A model generated the notes under the pieces. It was not told where the DNA came from and made no database searches. It was given only the letters and a program-made list of their open reading frames with translations. Shown here piece by piece: positions 54,025 to 63,148 of a stretch of DNA of 64,000 bases. Numbering within the stretch: position 1 is the first letter of the stretch; every line of letters starts with the position of its first letter. This DNA is from Sunxiuqinia sp965372405 (GTDB lineage Bacteria; Bacteroidota; Bacteroidia; Bacteroidales; Prolixibacteraceae). The DNA lies in contig CBDVCE010000012.1 in the NCBI GenBank assembly GCA_965372405.1, forward strand, positions 1-64,000, in the 5' to 3' direction. The translations under genes were made by a program, and so were the position numbers.

Positions 54025-54788
54025 TTTTGCTTCTGAATTTTATCGTCACGAATTTGGCGGTATTGCTTGTTGGCAAATACAAACTCATTTAGCTTTTTAT
54101 TATCCGATTGAAGGATTTCATGCTTTGAGCCTTCCCAGCACATTTTACCTTCGCTGATAAACATGATTTTGTCACCAATTTCCATTACCGAATTCATATC
54201 ATGGGTGTTAATAATGGTCGTTATGTTTAGGTCAACAGTAATCTCATGAATTAGCTCATCAATTACCAAAGCGGTTTCCGGGTCAAGACCTGAATTCGGT
54301 TCATCGCAAAAAAGGTACTTTGGATTTAGAGCTATTGCGCGTGCAATAGCCACTCGTTTTTGCATACCCCCGGATATTTCAGATGGGAAATGATGGTGAG
54401 CTTTTTCAATGTTTACCCGATCCAGACAGAAGTCAACCCGTTTTTGTTTTTCTTCGGTCGACTGTTCAGTAAACATATCAAGTGGAAAACGGACATTTTC
54501 TTCAACTGTAAGAGAATCAAACAAAGCCCCACCTTGAAAAAGCATTCCCATTTCCTGGCGAAGACGTTTCCTTTCTTTGGTTTTCATTGTAGTAAAATCC
54601 CGGTCATCATATAATATATGGCCTTCATCAACCTCATGCAGTCCAACAATTGATTTAAGTAGAACAGTTTTTCCAGAGCCACTTCGGCCAATAATAAGGT
54701 TGGTTTGCCCCTTAAGGAATTGAGTAGATATTTTGCTCAGGACTTGTTTGTCTTCAAAAGATTTAGATATGTTTTCAACTATAATCAT
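54021..54788 (-). CDS. mlaF: ABC transporter ATPase, MlaF-like
   Basis: A 255-residue ATPase of the Mla/Mce lipid transport family. Walker A GRSGSGKTVLLKSIVG near residue 34, Q-loop MLFQGGALFDSLTVEENVRFPL near 82, signature SGGMQKRVAIARA near 139 and Walker B YLFCDEPNSGLDPET near 158. The GGALFDSLTV segment is typical of MlaF. With the MlaE permease it energises phospholipid movement that keeps the outer membrane asymmetric. Its start overlaps mlaE by 4 bp. Confidence 0.94.
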   Translation of the reverse strand: MIIVENISKSFEDKQVLSKISTQFLKGQTNLIIGRSGSGKTVLLKSIVGLHEVDEGHILYDDRDFTTMKTKERKRLRQEMGMLFQGGALFDSLTVEENVRFPLDMFTEQSTEEKQKRVDFCLDRVNIEKAHHHFPSEISGGMQKRVAIARAIALNPKYLFCDEPNSGLDPETALVIDELIHEITVDLNITTIINTHDMNSVMEIGDKIMFISEGKMCWEGSKHEILQSDNKKLNEFVFANKQYRQIRDDKIQKQN

Positions 54789-55525
54789 TTAAACAGCAAT
54801 TGAGTTAAAATTAGGTCAAAAACCAGGATTAAGATATTCGTATTTACTACCGCTTTTGTACTTGCAGTTCCAACTTCGAAAGCGCCACCACGAACATAAT
54901 AACCAAAATATGCAGGAACACTGGCTACCAAAAAACCAAAAAACAATGTTTTTATTAGTGAGAAGGTAACATAGTATGGAGTAAATAGATATTGAATTCC
55001 ATTTATATAGTCAGGTGGAGTAACAGCACCAACTGCCGGGCCAACAATTAATCCACCAATTAATCCAAAAAATACACTTAAAATAAATAAGAAAGGAAAG
55101 ATAAAAACGACAGCAACAATTTTGGGAAGAATTAGATAGCTAGCTGGATTTACACCCATAATTTGAAGTGAATCAATTTGTTCGGTTACACGCATGCTTC
55201 CAATTTCTGAAGTAATATTCGATCCAATCTTACCGGCCATAATCAACCCCATAATAGTAGAGGAGAATTCAAGGATAAGCGTATCTCGATTTCCCAAGCC
55301 TATTAGGTAACTTGGGAAAAGTGGATTGGTTAAGTTATAAGCAACCTGAAGTGTAATAATTCCACCCATAAAAATTGATATAATTACAACAATCCCAACG
55401 GAGTTCAGCCCCAGGTTTTCAATTTCTTGAAAAAGCTTTTTTACATAGACTCTGTACTTTTCTGGCTTTGAAAAAACCTGATAGAGCAATGCAAAATAAC
55501 GGCCTGTGTGAAAGAAAAATTTCAT
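54785..55525 (-). CDS. mlaE: ABC transporter permease, MlaE-like
   Basis: A 246-residue permease with about five helices and family motifs GIVVIISIFMGGIITLQVAYN near 44, IMAGKIGSNITSEIGSMRVTEQIDSLQIMGVNP near 94-127 (the conserved MlaE core) and YFGYYVRGGAFEVGTASTKAVV near 207. Coupled to mlaF by a 4-bp overlap. No MCE-domain MlaD gene follows, although mlaD is often adjacent; the next gene downstream is the convergent porX. Confidence 0.94.
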   Translation of the reverse strand: MKFFFHTGRYFALLYQVFSKPEKYRVYVKKLFQEIENLGLNSVGIVVIISIFMGGIITLQVAYNLTNPLFPSYLIGLGNRDTLILEFSSTIMGLIMAGKIGSNITSEIGSMRVTEQIDSLQIMGVNPASYLILPKIVAVVFIFPFLFILSVFFGLIGGLIVGPAVGAVTPPDYINGIQYLFTPYYVTFSLIKTLFFGFLVASVPAYFGYYVRGGAFEVGTASTKAVVNTNILILVFDLILTQLLFK

Positions 55526-55628
55526 ATCAGCAATTTTTATAAAATTACAAATTTATATGAAGCTTTAATGATTAAAGTTTAAACCCTTTTAAAAGGTTAA
55601 TGTTTCCTATAATGATCACATTATTTTA

Positions 55629-55659
55629 TTTATAAATTCACATTAATCAAGTATATTTG
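55629..55659 (+). promoter_or_regulatory. Promoter of the mannose-1-phosphate guanylyltransferase gene
   Basis: TTTA at 55629-55632, 19 bp, then a perfect -7 TATATTTG at 55652-55659. It predicts a start near 55666 and a leader of about 26 nt. Confidence 0.7.
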
Positions 55660-55691
55660 ATAGAATTGAAAGTGATTTAAAAAATCTATAT

Positions 55692-56780
55692 ATGAAAAAT
55701 AATTTCTGTGTTATAATGGCTGGTGGAATTGGAAGCCGCTTTTGGCCTCTCAGCAAAAGTTCAATGCCAAAACAGTTTCTTGATATCGTTGGTACAGGTA
55801 GAACATTCATTCAGATGACATTTGATCGTTTGAAACGTGTTTGCCCTGAGGAGAATTTTTATGTAGTTACAAGTGTTGATTATAAAGATTTAGTACTTCA
55901 ACAATTACCTGAATTAAGTGAAGCGCAGGTATTGTGCGAACCACTTCGAAGAAATACTGCCCCTTGTGTTGCTTATGCAAATTATGTGATCAAGAATCGG
56001 AATCCAGAAGCAAATATTATTGTAGCACCTTCAGATCATCTGATCACTAAAGAGGATGAGTTTATACGTCAGATTGAGAACGGGCTTGATTTTGTTACTA
56101 AAAATAATGTATTGCTTACTTTGGGAATTATGCCAAGTAGGCCAGAAACAGGATATGGATACATTCAAACTAAAAATAAAGTTGAGTTTAAAGAATTGGA
56201 TAACCTTTATAAGGTGAAAACATTTACTGAGAAACCAGATTTAAAAATGGCTGAAGTCTTTGTTGAAAGTGGGGAATTTTTCTGGAACTCTGGAATTTTT
56301 ATCTGGTCATTGAAAAGTATTATGCATGCTTTTGGAGAACATCTTCCAGAAGTAGATAGCTTATTTAAGAAGGGTGAAAAACTTTATGGAACTTCTGATG
56401 AGCTTCATTTTATTAATAAAACATATTCTGAATGCCAGAACATTTCCCTTGATTATGGAATCATGGAAAAGGCTGACAATGTGAATGTGCTTTGTGCCGA
56501 TTTTGGATGGAGTGACCTGGGAACCTGGGGGTCTCTATATGAGAATAGGGAAAAAGATGAACTTCAGAATTCGATTAATGGTGAAAATGTAATGACCTAC
56601 GATTCGAAAGGGTGTATTGTGAATATGCCAAATGACAAATTGGTTGTATTACAGGGCTTGGAAGATTTCATTGTTGTTGAAGCTGACAATACGCTACTAG
56701 TTTGCAAAAAGACCGATGAGCAGCTCATTAGGCAGTTTGTAAGCGATGTTAAAATGCACAAAGGAGATAAATTCGTTTAA
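55692..56780 (+). CDS. manC: Mannose-1-phosphate guanylyltransferase
   Basis: A 362-residue nucleotidyltransferase making GDP-mannose. The signature MAGGIGSRFWPLSKSSMPKQFLDI near residue 9 is the pyrophosphorylase motif; VAPSDHLI near 114, GYGYIQT near 153, FTEKPD near 174 and FWNSGIFIW near 197 follow. It lacks the C-terminal isomerase domain of long bifunctional enzymes. GDP-mannose feeds surface polysaccharide and GDP-fucose synthesis. It has its own promoter and terminator. Confidence 0.95.
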   Translation: MKNNFCVIMAGGIGSRFWPLSKSSMPKQFLDIVGTGRTFIQMTFDRLKRVCPEENFYVVTSVDYKDLVLQQLPELSEAQVLCEPLRRNTAPCVAYANYVIKNRNPEANIIVAPSDHLITKEDEFIRQIENGLDFVTKNNVLLTLGIMPSRPETGYGYIQTKNKVEFKELDNLYKVKTFTEKPDLKMAEVFVESGEFFWNSGIFIWSLKSIMHAFGEHLPEVDSLFKKGEKLYGTSDELHFINKTYSECQNISLDYGIMEKADNVNVLCADFGWSDLGTWGSLYENREKDELQNSINGENVMTYDSKGCIVNMPNDKLVVLQGLEDFIVVEADNTLLVCKKTDEQLIRQFVSDVKMHKGDKFV

Positions 56781-56807
56781 GTAACAACTATTGTAAAAGA
56801 TATGAGT

Positions 56808-56838
56808 AAGCCTCTTCAAGAAATTGGAGGGGCTTTTT
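56808..56838 (+). terminator. Intrinsic terminator of manC
   Basis: AAGCCTCTT (56808-56816) pairs with GGAGGGGCTT (56826-56835) with one G-T wobble, followed by TTTTTA. It overlaps the 3' end of the convergent gldK-like gene by a few bases. Confidence 0.8.
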
Positions 56839-58186
56839 ATTGGTTATGAAATTCATCTTTGAATGAAGTACGGACACAACGAAACCCAATATATGATTTT
56901 ACTGAGTCTTGATATTCATAGCTGCGTGTTCCATTTCGAAGGAAATAGGCCACATCTTTCCATGAGCCACCACGAACAACTTTCCTTTTCATAACTGGTG
57001 GATCATTTGGAGTAGCTTCATATTCAAGCATCGGATTAAAATCACTGATGCCATCATAAGCTGATTCATAGAAAGCGCTACTGGTCCATTCCGAAACATT
57101 TCCGGCCATATCATATAGCTTTACATCATTTGGATCAAAAGAGCCTACTTTTATTGTTGTACAGCCCATGTTATTGTCTGCAACATAATTTCCTCGGCGA
57201 GGCTTAAAATTGGCAACATAGCATCCGTAGTTATTGGTTGAGTAATAACTACCCCAAGGATAAAGTGTACGTTCATTTGAACCGCGCGCAGCATATTCCC
57301 ATTCAGCTTCAGTTGGTAGTCTGTAGTCATGAAGTTCTGGAACCTCAAATTTCACCTGATACTCATTCATTAATTTTGTGCGCCAATTGCAAAAAGCTTT
57401 GGCTTGTTTCCAACTTACCCCAACAACTGGATAGTCATCAAAAGCAACATGCCAGAAATATTTTTTAGTAAGCGGTTCGTTGTATGAGTAAGTATAGTCT
57501 CTAACCCAGCAAAGTGTATCTGGATATACAGGAGTGGTTTCCTGCATAATAAATGAAGAACGATTTTCAATTGGAACTTGTTCTCCATCTTTTGTTCTAA
57601 TAGAGCCTTGATATGATTGAGTTTCAAAATCGTAACTATTCGCTCGTTTAGCAGCTTGTTTATAATCAACCCAATAATAGTTGTAATATAATTTTCGGGA
57701 GTCAACTAATTTCTTGAAATAGAAACGTTCTGCTTCAGGCACATATAAATCTTCCATGGCGCCCTGAAAGTCTTTATTTCCCCATTCAATCGGAATTTCC
57801 CAATTCAATCTGGGAATATCATAGAAAGTACCTTTGCCATCATCCGTAATTAAGTATTCCGGAAAGCTTTCTGCGAGTATTTGGCGTGCTGTGGAATCTC
57901 TTACCCAAAAAACAAACTGGCGATATTCATTATTAGTAATTTCAGTATCGTCCATCCAGAAAGCTTCAACAGATACTCGCTTGGCATTATTAAATTCAGA
58001 CTGAAGTTCATTATCCTCAGGTCCCATTACATAACTTCCGCGTTCGATGTATGACATTCCAAAAGGGACAGGTTCATAGAATGGTTCAGCATCTTTTTGT
58101 CCGTCAAGGTATTGAATCATTGTATCATTCTTGCAGGAAGAAAACAATAGGATTGCAGAAAGATATATGAATACTTTTTTTACCAT
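56837..58186 (-). CDS. Second GldK-like (FGE-domain) lipoprotein
   Basis: A 449-residue lipoprotein (signal MVKKVFIYLSAILLFSSC) with a formylglycine-generating-enzyme-like domain. It is a close paralog of the gldK gene at 61777: both share EAFWMDDTEITNNEYRQF-type and YPDTLCW(V/I)RDYTYSYNEP segments, then DYRLPTE(A/V)EWEYAA, KLYDMAGN or GLYDMAGN, and SWKD...YQD motifs, in the same order and length. It lies after the gldN terminator and so probably has separate transcription. It may correspond to GldJ or to a lineage-specific GldK duplicate; length favours the latter. Confidence 0.88.
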   Translation of the reverse strand: MVKKVFIYLSAILLFSSCKNDTMIQYLDGQKDAEPFYEPVPFGMSYIERGSYVMGPEDNELQSEFNNAKRVSVEAFWMDDTEITNNEYRQFVFWVRDSTARQILAESFPEYLITDDGKGTFYDIPRLNWEIPIEWGNKDFQGAMEDLYVPEAERFYFKKLVDSRKLYYNYYWVDYKQAAKRANSYDFETQSYQGSIRTKDGEQVPIENRSSFIMQETTPVYPDTLCWVRDYTYSYNEPLTKKYFWHVAFDDYPVVGVSWKQAKAFCNWRTKLMNEYQVKFEVPELHDYRLPTEAEWEYAARGSNERTLYPWGSYYSTNNYGCYVANFKPRRGNYVADNNMGCTTIKVGSFDPNDVKLYDMAGNVSEWTSSAFYESAYDGISDFNPMLEYEATPNDPPVMKRKVVRGGSWKDVAYFLRNGTRSYEYQDSVKSYIGFRCVRTSFKDEFHNQ

Positions 58187-58249
58187 ACCAGTTCCAAAAA
58201 CTTACTCTTTCAAAACGCTGAGTCTAATTTGATATTGCCGTTATAACTG

Positions 58250-58280
58250 AAAAAAGCCTTACGAGAAACCTCATAAGGCT
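58250..58280 (-). terminator. Intrinsic terminator after gldN
   Basis: On the minus strand AGCCTTATGAG pairs with CTCGTAAGGCT (58270-58280 with 58255-58265; one mismatch), followed by six Ts. It lies 22 bp after the gldN stop and separates the porP-gldKLMN operon from the second gldK-like gene. Confidence 0.92.
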
Positions 58281-58301
58281 GGATATTAAAATATCTTGTT
58301 T

Positions 58302-59156
58302 TTAATACTCCCAAAGGTCTTGTTCAAAGTCGAATATTTTTTGCTCAATTTTTTGTGACTCAAGCATTGCCTCGCGTCCTGTTAAGTATTGGCTAATAGA
58401 CCGATTGTTGTATACATTCGATTCTCTAACGATGTAACTGTTGAATTTCCGTTTAATAAATAGGTCATCAAAAGACATATTTTGAGCCGTGTTATTTGGG
58501 TTGAAAACAGCATTAGATGCAAGAAGGGGACGCGCTTCTGGATAATAAACCCAAAACACCTGCTGGCGTTGAGCATTAACCTGGTCAATATCTTCATCGC
58601 GATAGTATTCCCTGATTGGGCAAACTCCAATTATTCGAGCGTTCATGGTCGAAGTTTGTTTGTCAAAGAACCACTCTTCTTTTACCATAAACTGTTTTAC
58701 TTCTTCAGGACGAATCTCTCCAGAGATCACTTTTTCTTCAAATTCACCTGTCATCGCATTCCTTACTTTACGAGTGCGAGTTGTTGCACCAAAAGCTTCT
58801 TTAACCTGCTCGAAGGTCATTGGGACTTTAAACTCATCATCAGTACGAGCATCGTATGCAGTTATTTGGCCGTCTTCAATTCCTTTTAGAAAAAGGTTGA
58901 CTAAGTTGAATCTGTCTTCCATTTTTTCAGAAGGAAAATAAAGAACCTGATTCATTTTCTCTCTAAGGTCAATAACTCTCCAGATTTTACGAGACCACAT
59001 TACATCAGCTTCACGTACGTGAGGCAGAGGCATGGGCTTACGGTTACTAATATCTGTCCTTTTGAATGCTCCGTCAATAATTTGTGCATTTGCTTCTGGC
59101 AGTGGTGCCCCAAAAACACAAATAATAATTCCGATAAATACTAATACCTTTTTCAT
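58302..59156 (-). CDS. gldN: Type IX secretion protein GldN/PorN
   Basis: A 284-residue periplasmic protein. The start at 59156 gives a signal peptide (MKKVLVFIGIIICVFGAPLPEANAQ) and begins 1 bp after the gldM stop; the longer frame to 59264 would run antiparallel to nothing useful and overlap gldM by 107 bp, so it was rejected. The mature body has VMWSRKIWRVIDLREKMNQVLYFP and FFDKQTSTMNARIIGVCPIREY-type segments typical of GldN. In Porphyromonas PorN forms the large periplasmic ring with PorK. It is the last gene of the operon. Confidence 0.95.
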   Translation of the reverse strand: MKKVLVFIGIIICVFGAPLPEANAQIIDGAFKRTDISNRKPMPLPHVREADVMWSRKIWRVIDLREKMNQVLYFPSEKMEDRFNLVNLFLKGIEDGQITAYDARTDDEFKVPMTFEQVKEAFGATTRTRKVRNAMTGEFEEKVISGEIRPEEVKQFMVKEEWFFDKQTSTMNARIIGVCPIREYYRDEDIDQVNAQRQQVFWVYYPEARPLLASNAVFNPNNTAQNMSFDDLFIKRKFNSYIVRESNVYNNRSISQYLTGREAMLESQKIEQKIFDFEQDLWEY

Positions 59157-59157
59157 A

Positions 59158-60768
59158 TTATCTGATTTTAAAACTAATGGGCGAAAGTGGACGGTTAGAA
59201 CCATCATCACCCTTTGCTTGAATATTGTCAATATAAATAATACTTCCTTGTGATAAAGATGCAAATTGAGTTCGCTGATCTGCAGTAAACATGTTTGATT
59301 TAGAGCTCCATGTTCTCACGTATCCTCCAGCTCCAGTAAAAGTAATGTCGAATTGGGTTACTTTAAAAGCAAGCTCAAAATCAAAATCAACTAAATCAGC
59401 AAAAATAGCTTGCTCTGCCAATAAATCTTCTTTTCGTAACACCCCACCATTTTTCTCAGCGATTGTAGCTAAAGGATCTGGTACTTCTTTAACACGGAAA
59501 ACCATTGAACCCATATCGCGAATCACTCCATCAAAGTCGGCCTTAACAAAAACACGTGTATTTTTGCCAAAAATGTCTGGTTGTTGTGGACGAACGACAT
59601 AATTGCCACCACTTTTTTCAATACGACCATTTGTCATCGTAACCTTCAAATTTTCAGAAGGCACACCTGGTACTGAAACGCTAACAGGGTTAGGAACTCC
59701 AATGTAAAATACATTCATTTTAGTTGGAGAGATCGTAACACTTGGTTTGCTAACCTGATACTCCTCTTCGAAAGGATATGTATTGAAATCACCTTCAGGA
59801 GTTTTATATTTGATAATTCCACCCCATTTAAATGTACCAGAAGAACTAGCAGGAACTTCAAATATCCCTTTCCCATCAACAATTTTAAGAGGTTTGTTAT
59901 TTACAAAAATCTCAGGTTGCTGAGTGGTGTCTTCAGCAGCAAGAAAAACTTCAGCACGATAAACATCTCCTTCAAGAACGTATGATGATTTTGCAATTAC
60001 AGTCGCACCAAGCTTATTAAATTTGAATGAACCTGCATCAATCTGTCCGTATAAATAAGAGAGGACATTCGTTTCTGCATTCTGAATATCAATTTGAAGC
60101 TTGGATAATAAGGTTATAACAGCAATTATTGGGATATTCTCAAAATGCTGAATTTCCCAAGTTTTGTTATCCCCACCTTCTTTCAATCTTTTACGCGGAT
60201 CTGAAGTATCCAGTTCTTGTGTTATTGTTTCTCTAAGAGGTGAATCTTCAGTTAATTGACCTAGAAGAAATGCTTTATATGAAGTGATATCTTCATTAAG
60301 ATCTTCTGCCTTTTTTAAGCGTATCATTAATTCAGTGGGTACATTCAATTCATCATCCTTTTTAATTGCAATTGTATCTCCGTCAACATTAACTATAAAA
60401 GATTTTTCACCTGTTAAAATCTCACCTTCTTCGGAAATATTAGTTCCACCTGATCTTAAAACAAGTAGTTCTTTTAGGCTGGTGATTTTATTAATTAATG
60501 TATCAGTCTCTGATTTTACCTTATCAGATTTGTCTTTCCACTCCTGAACTTTCAACGGGTTTTCAGCATACGCTTTTGCAAATGAAGAATAAAGCTGATC
60601 ATTTTTCAGGTCAACGCTTTTAAACGTTTGAATCAAGCTGGAATCAACAACACGAAAGGCATCCAGAACTTCGGAAGCTACATTTAGCGCCATCATTGCT
60701 AATAGCACCAAATACATCATGTTTATCATTTTTTGCCGCGGTGTTTCCGGGCAATTTTTTACTCCCAT
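59158..60768 (-). CDS. gldM: Type IX secretion motor protein GldM/PorM
   Basis: A 536-residue protein with one N-terminal membrane helix in NCPETPRQKMINMMYLVLLAMMALNVASEVLDAF, the strongly conserved GldM start. The long periplasmic part has a helical bundle (about 40-220) and beta-rich D2-D4 domains, including VFYIGVPNPVSVSVPGVPSENL near 351. Its helix pairs with GldL to form the proton-driven motor that powers secretion; the periplasmic arm contacts the GldK/GldN ring. It starts 24 bp after gldL. Confidence 0.96.
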   Translation of the reverse strand: MGVKNCPETPRQKMINMMYLVLLAMMALNVASEVLDAFRVVDSSLIQTFKSVDLKNDQLYSSFAKAYAENPLKVQEWKDKSDKVKSETDTLINKITSLKELLVLRSGGTNISEEGEILTGEKSFIVNVDGDTIAIKKDDELNVPTELMIRLKKAEDLNEDITSYKAFLLGQLTEDSPLRETITQELDTSDPRKRLKEGGDNKTWEIQHFENIPIIAVITLLSKLQIDIQNAETNVLSYLYGQIDAGSFKFNKLGATVIAKSSYVLEGDVYRAEVFLAAEDTTQQPEIFVNNKPLKIVDGKGIFEVPASSSGTFKWGGIIKYKTPEGDFNTYPFEEEYQVSKPSVTISPTKMNVFYIGVPNPVSVSVPGVPSENLKVTMTNGRIEKSGGNYVVRPQQPDIFGKNTRVFVKADFDGVIRDMGSMVFRVKEVPDPLATIAEKNGGVLRKEDLLAEQAIFADLVDFDFELAFKVTQFDITFTGAGGYVRTWSSKSNMFTADQRTQFASLSQGSIIYIDNIQAKGDDGSNRPLSPISFKIR

Positions 60769-60792
60769 ATCCTAAGGATCAGTCGGTTTTTA

Positions 60793-61755
60793 CTATTTTT
60801 TATAATTCATAGCCCCAAGCATATTGCCATAAATAGCATTCAAGGCTTCAAGGTGTTTATTTAGCTCTTCGGCATTCTCCTTATATTTTTTTATTTCATC
60901 TACTGATGAAGAAATTGCCTGGTTCATTTGCCCCATTTCGGAAAAGAATTTTTGAGAAGCCTGAAGTTGGCTAGTTGTATCTTTTAGTTGGCTTTCATAT
61001 GAAGAATTGAGTTGTTGAAGATTCTGATTTAGCTTAGTAAGATTCTCACCATAATTTTTGGAATGGCTGTCAATTGTATTAAAGCTTTCATCTACTGAAC
61101 CGGCAATTCGCTTGTATGAATCAACTAACTTACTTCCTGTATCGCTAAGTTTTGAAGTAAAATCTTCTCCTGAATCAGCCAATTGATTAAGCATTTCATT
61201 GCTTTTGGTTGCCAATTGTTGTGCTGTAGTTGAGTATGAATCGACTAAGATGCCTACTGAGTCGCTAATATTTTCGTTTGCCTGATTGTTAATTTCAGCA
61301 AGTGAATTCATTGATTCAGCAGCAGAGTTCAGGTTTTTAACGTACATGTCAGTAGCCAATGTCGCAGTAGAAATATCACTAATGCTTGAAGCAGTATTGC
61401 TCAAATCAGTTAGTCCTTTCGAAACTTTGGTTAGTAGCTCAGGTGAAATCTCTGCTTTTGCAAACAGATCATCAAATTTGCTTGATGGATCTTCAGGCTC
61501 ATCAATCAAGTCAAACTCCTCATTTAATTGAGGGTAAACTTTTGACCATTCAGGAAGCTCTAATGGCGGTTCAAAAGCCGAAATAAAGAAAATAAAGGCT
61601 TCAGTACAAAGACCTACAATTAGAATAGGACCAGAATAAGCCCAGTGCTGCAGTTTAAACAAAGCCCCAAGCAATACGATAGAGGCTCCGAGGTTATAAA
61701 CGTATCCAGTAAAAACTTTCCACCGTTTATTTTGTATGATTTCTCCAATGTTCAT
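60793..61755 (-). CDS. gldL: Type IX secretion motor protein GldL/PorL
   Basis: A 320-residue inner-membrane protein. Two membrane helices near residues 17-34 and 40-58 (YNLGASIVLLGALFKLQHW; ILIVGLCTEAFIFFISAFEPP) include the conserved Glu of the second helix, the residue implicated in proton flow. The rest is a long cytoplasmic coiled coil rich in Ser, Asn and Gln (about 110-310). Length is slightly longer than many GldL proteins owing to that coiled coil. It lies between gldK and gldM. Confidence 0.95.
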   Translation of the reverse strand: MNIGEIIQNKRWKVFTGYVYNLGASIVLLGALFKLQHWAYSGPILIVGLCTEAFIFFISAFEPPLELPEWSKVYPQLNEEFDLIDEPEDPSSKFDDLFAKAEISPELLTKVSKGLTDLSNTASSISDISTATLATDMYVKNLNSAAESMNSLAEINNQANENISDSVGILVDSYSTTAQQLATKSNEMLNQLADSGEDFTSKLSDTGSKLVDSYKRIAGSVDESFNTIDSHSKNYGENLTKLNQNLQQLNSSYESQLKDTTSQLQASQKFFSEMGQMNQAISSSVDEIKKYKENAEELNKHLEALNAIYGNMLGAMNYKK

Positions 61756-61776
61756 CTGCGATAGATTAATGTGTGA

Positions 61777-63114
61777 TTAAAACTCATTTCCGAATGATGC
61801 ACGAACACAACGGAAACCAACATAAGACTTTGCAGTGTCTTGATATTCAAAGCTTCGGGTTGAAACCTGCATGTAAACTGCAATATCTTTCCATGAACCA
61901 CCGCGGATTACTTTTCGCTTCATTGCTGGTGGGTCATCTGGTTTGGCATTGTATTCAAAATTCGGATTGAAATCGTTGAAGTACATATATGCTGATTCGT
62001 CGTAAGCTGAAACAGTCCATTCTGCAACGTTACCAGCCATGTCATATAGTCCAAAACCATTCGGGTCATAAGTACCAACACTTACAGTTGCCATACCTCC
62101 ATCTTCAACATAATTTCCTCTTGTAGGTTTAAAGTTTGCAAGGAAATCGCCTTCTTCACTTCGGGTATAATATCCACCCCATGGGTACATTGATAATTTC
62201 TTTTCTCCAAGAGCTGCATATTCCCATTCAACTTCAGTTGGTAGGCGATAGTCTTGAAGTGGTGCTTCTTCTCTACTTATTAAATATTCGTTATGAAGTT
62301 TTGTACGCCAGTGGCAGAATGATTTCGCCTGTTTCCAGGTAACACCAACAACCGGATAGTCATCAAACCCAGGATGCCAAAAATAACGGGTTGCCCATGG
62401 TTCGTTATAGGAATAAGTGTAATCGCGAATCCAGCAAAGTGTATCTGGATAAACATTTACATGATCACCAAAAATGAATGAAGAACGATTTTCAATTGGA
62501 TTTTCAGTTCCATTTTCATCATAAACTACTCCATCATAACTTTGACTTTCGTAGTCATACATGTTAGAGCGTTTTGCTGCTTGTTGGTAATCGATCCAAT
62601 AGTAGCTGTAAAAAAGCTTTCGGGCATCAACTTCCTTTTTATTGAAGAAGCGTTCATTCTCCGGAATGTACAATTCCTCCAACGCATCTACGTAATCAGG
62701 ATTGTCCCATTCTAAGCGTTCCTCCCAATTAATCATTGGTGGATCAATTGGGTTGCCATCACGGTCTTCAGTGATCATGAATTCGGGATACTGTTCCCCG
62801 ACCAATGTGCGTGCGATTGAATCGCGAACCCAGTTGATAAACTGTCGATACTCATTGTTAGTAATTTCGGTATCATCCATCCAGAAAGCGTCAATAGAAA
62901 CCGTTTTCTTGGGGGTTGAAGACCAGGTTGCATCCTGATCATTAGGACCGATGTTTAAACTTCCACGTTGAACGAAAGTCATGCCATATGGAGCTGGTTC
63001 AAACCATTTGCCACGTCCGGGCACTCCTGTAAGTTCACCATTTCCGGATTTATTACAACTCGTTAATGTAGCGAGTGTTGCAATAATAAAACCTAAAGAA
63101 AGTATTTTTTTCAT
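61777..63114 (-). CDS. gldK: Type IX secretion lipoprotein GldK/PorK
   Basis: A 445-residue outer-membrane lipoprotein (signal MKKILSLGFIIATLATLTSC) with an FGE/sulfatase-modifying-factor fold: RGSLNIGPND near 51, DAFWMDDTEITNNEYRQFINW near 74, DYRLPTEVEWEYAALGEKK near 286, GLYDMAGNVAEW near 352 and GGSWKD...YVGFRCVR at the end. It forms the periplasmic ring with GldN. It follows the porP/sprF gene by 34 bp and precedes gldL by 21 bp. Confidence 0.96.
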   Translation of the reverse strand: MKKILSLGFIIATLATLTSCNKSGNGELTGVPGRGKWFEPAPYGMTFVQRGSLNIGPNDQDATWSSTPKKTVSIDAFWMDDTEITNNEYRQFINWVRDSIARTLVGEQYPEFMITEDRDGNPIDPPMINWEERLEWDNPDYVDALEELYIPENERFFNKKEVDARKLFYSYYWIDYQQAAKRSNMYDYESQSYDGVVYDENGTENPIENRSSFIFGDHVNVYPDTLCWIRDYTYSYNEPWATRYFWHPGFDDYPVVGVTWKQAKSFCHWRTKLHNEYLISREEAPLQDYRLPTEVEWEYAALGEKKLSMYPWGGYYTRSEEGDFLANFKPTRGNYVEDGGMATVSVGTYDPNGFGLYDMAGNVAEWTVSAYDESAYMYFNDFNPNFEYNAKPDDPPAMKRKVIRGGSWKDIAVYMQVSTRSFEYQDTAKSYVGFRCVRASFGNEF

Positions 63115-63148
63115 AGTTGCGCTATAAGTTGCTTACAATTGAATCAGG

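Noticed and set aside
59156..59264. Upstream extension of gldN
   Set aside because: It overlaps gldM by 107 bp and lacks a signal peptide; the ATG at 59156 gives a clean signal peptide one base after the gldM stop.
56837..63114. FGE-domain proteins as sulfatase-activating enzymes for the nearby sulfatase
   Set aside because: Both are lipoproteins in a gldKLMN context with GldK-specific motifs, so they are structural secretion proteins.
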